From the NCBI GenBank assembly GCA_017387165.1, contig JAFOFS010000097.1, positions 1 through 6,905 of the forward strand: 6,905 bases of DNA, written 5' to 3'. Under the pieces are notes generated by a model. The model did no database searches. It saw nothing but the letters and a program-made list of their open reading frames with translations, and was not told where the DNA came from. Origin of the DNA: Clostridia bacterium (GTDB taxonomy: Bacteria; Bacillota; Clostridia; Oscillospirales; Acutalibacteraceae). Shown in pieces: positions 5,632 to 6,905 of the stretch. The position numbers and the translations under genes were made by a program. Within the stretch, counting starts at the first letter, position 1. Each line of letters opens with the position of its first letter.

Positions 5632-6905
5632 TTATCCGATAAATTCGCCGGGATTGGGCATCTGATCGCTGTCGTCCTCTGCAAAGTAGGCATCCAGCAT
5701 CGCCCGCGCCGTGCGGCAGGCCGCCGCCGACGTACCGTTTTCCATCACCACCGCAATGGCGATCTGCGGATTGCCGACCGGACCGTAGCCGATAAATACG
5801 CCGTGGTCGGAACCGCCGTTGCCGGCCTCGGCAGTACCCGTCTTGGCGGCAATTTCATAATCCGCTCCGTAGAAAAATCGGGTCGCTGTACCGTTTGTAT
5901 AAGTCAAAATCATACCGGACTCGATGGCGTCCCACACCTCGGAACGGACGTAGGACATATCCGCCGCAACGGTCGGTTTGGTTTCGGTGACCTTGCCGGT
6001 GTGATCGACGGTGGCGCGGACGAGATGAGTCTGATACCGCGTGCCGCGGTTGGCGACGGTCATGGCGTACGCCGCCAGCTGCATCGGCGTGAACAGGTTG
6101 TCCGACTGACCGAGCGCTGCCTGCGAGGTATCCGCCGGATACCAGGTGCCGCCTGCGGCGATCCGCTCGTCGGGACCGGCCAGCACACCGGAGGACTCTC
6201 CGACCTCGATGCCGGTCTTGACCCCGAGACCCAGGGCACGAGCGTAGCGATTCATATTGGCGATACCGGTGAGGCGTCCTGCCTCGCAGAAAAACGCGTT
6301 GCAGGATTTGCCGAGCGCGTAGCTCACGTTGTGGTGCCCGTGATAGCCCATACAACGGATGATCAGACCGGAATCGGCATAGTAGGTGTAAGCGCCGCCG
6401 CAAAACAGGTTTTGGGTGGCGGTGAGAAAGCCTTCGTTCAGCGCCGCGATGGCGACCGAGACCTTAAAGGTCGAGCCGGGCGCAAACGCGCCGTCCAAGG
6501 CGCGGTTGTACAGCGGCTGATCGGGGTGGTTGATCAGCTCCGCGTAATCGCTGTAGTAATCGCCGAGATTGAAGTTCGGCCAGCTGGCCGCCACCAGCGT
6601 GCCGCCGGTTTGGATATCCAGCATCACCACGCCGCCGCTGCCGATGTCCTTGCCGTCCGAGCCTTTCGGCTGGGCGCGGAACTCGGTGATGATGTCGTTC
6701 ATCGTTTTCTGCGCCAGCCGCTGCAGCTCGCTGTCCAGCGTCAGCACCACCGTTTGACCCGGTTGCGGATCAGTGGTGACCGCTTCGCTCAAAATATCGC
6801 CGTCGCCGTTTTTGTAGATGGTGCGGATACCGGCCGTTCCGCGAAGAGCCGACTCCATTGCCTGCTCAATGCCGAATTTGCCGATGGTGTCGCTGTAGGA
6901 ATACC
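5632..6905 (-). CDS. mrdA: Penicillin-binding protein 2, class B transpeptidase (5' end outside window)
   Basis: The C-terminal 423 residues of a class B PBP, which cross-links peptidoglycan on the outer face of the membrane, usually with the SEDS glycosyltransferase RodA during cell elongation. The open frame continues to the window edge. The linker GKFGIEQAMESALRG, typical of PBP2, spans positions before and after the first in-frame ATG (6858), so that ATG is internal. Counting from the first complete visible codon (6903), the active-site motif STFK has nucleophile Ser144 and Lys147, the second motif is SCN at 200-202, and KTG is at 354-356 (AAKTGTAE). The ending is a short acidic tail (EDDSDQMPNPGEF). 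The N-terminal transmembrane anchor and pedestal domain must lie upstream. PBP2 next to minD fits the clostridial mreBCD-pbp2-min cluster. SpoVD/PBP3-like proteins are an alternative, but the linker and neighbours favour PBP2. No terminator follows. Confidence 0.9.
   Translation of the reverse strand, partial: YSYSDTIGKFGIEQAMESALRGTAGIRTIYKNGDGDILSEAVTTDPQPGQTVVLTLDSELQRLAQKTMNDIITEFRAQPKGSDGKDIGSGGVVMLDIQTGGTLVAASWPNFNLGDYYSDYAELINHPDQPLYNRALDGAFAPGSTFKVSVAIAALNEGFLTATQNLFCGGAYTYYADSGLIIRCMGYHGHHNVSYALGKSCNAFFCEAGRLTGIANMNRYARALGLGVKTGIEVGESSGVLAGPDERIAAGGTWYPADTSQAALGQSDNLFTPMQLAAYAMTVANRGTRYQTHLVRATVDHTGKVTETKPTVAADMSYVRSEVWDAIESGMILTYTNGTATRFFYGADYEIAAKTGTAEAGNGGSDHGVFIGYGPVGNPQIAIAVVMENGTSAAACRTARAMLDAYFAEDDSDQMPNPGEFIG

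Noticed and set aside
6856..6858. ATG as the start of the PBP2 gene
   Set aside because: The frame stays open to the window edge and the upstream codons encode conserved PBP2 linker sequence (GKFGIEQA), so this methionine is internal.

Overview
The window looks like chromosomal DNA from a GC-rich Clostridia member, most likely Oscillospirales/Ruminococcaceae. This rests on the gene order (a class B penicillin-binding protein, minD and mgsA, then hisS-aspS), strong AAAGGAG-type ribosome binding sites, a clostridial-style cysteine-rich HisRS, and a palindromic repeat of a kind I associate with that group. All six genes lie on the minus strand, so transcription runs from position 6905 towards position 1.

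In transcription order: (1) 6905-5632, the C-terminal part of a penicillin-binding protein 2 (MrdA-type transpeptidase), cut by the window edge. (2) 5615-5587, a good sigma-A-like promoter in the 74-base gap after it. (3) 5557-4820, a MinD-family ATPase with no minC or minE beside it and no recognisable membrane-targeting C-terminus. (4) 4805-4395, a methylglyoxal synthase homologue in which three residues matching known active-site positions are replaced. (5) 4368-3049 hisS and 3036-1261 aspS, a usual Firmicutes synthetase pair, closed by a strong terminator at 1254-1216. (6) 1207-1179, a probable separate promoter, then 1152-304, a stand-alone 5'-3' exonuclease starting with GTG and ending at a 12-bp hairpin (290-259). 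(7) Positions 1-258 hold no gene: a REP-like double hairpin at 1-42 and an AT-richer stretch with short direct repeats.

The genes from minD to aspS are spaced by 12-26 bases, each with its own Shine-Dalgarno sequence, so they probably form one transcription unit. It joins cell-shape/division functions (PBP2, MinD) to a triose-phosphate side-reaction enzyme homologue (MgsA) and two aminoacyl-tRNA synthetases. No mobile element, CRISPR array, tRNA or rRNA is visible. The items most worth following up are the altered MgsA active site and the solitary MinD. I see no wholly new multi-gene system.
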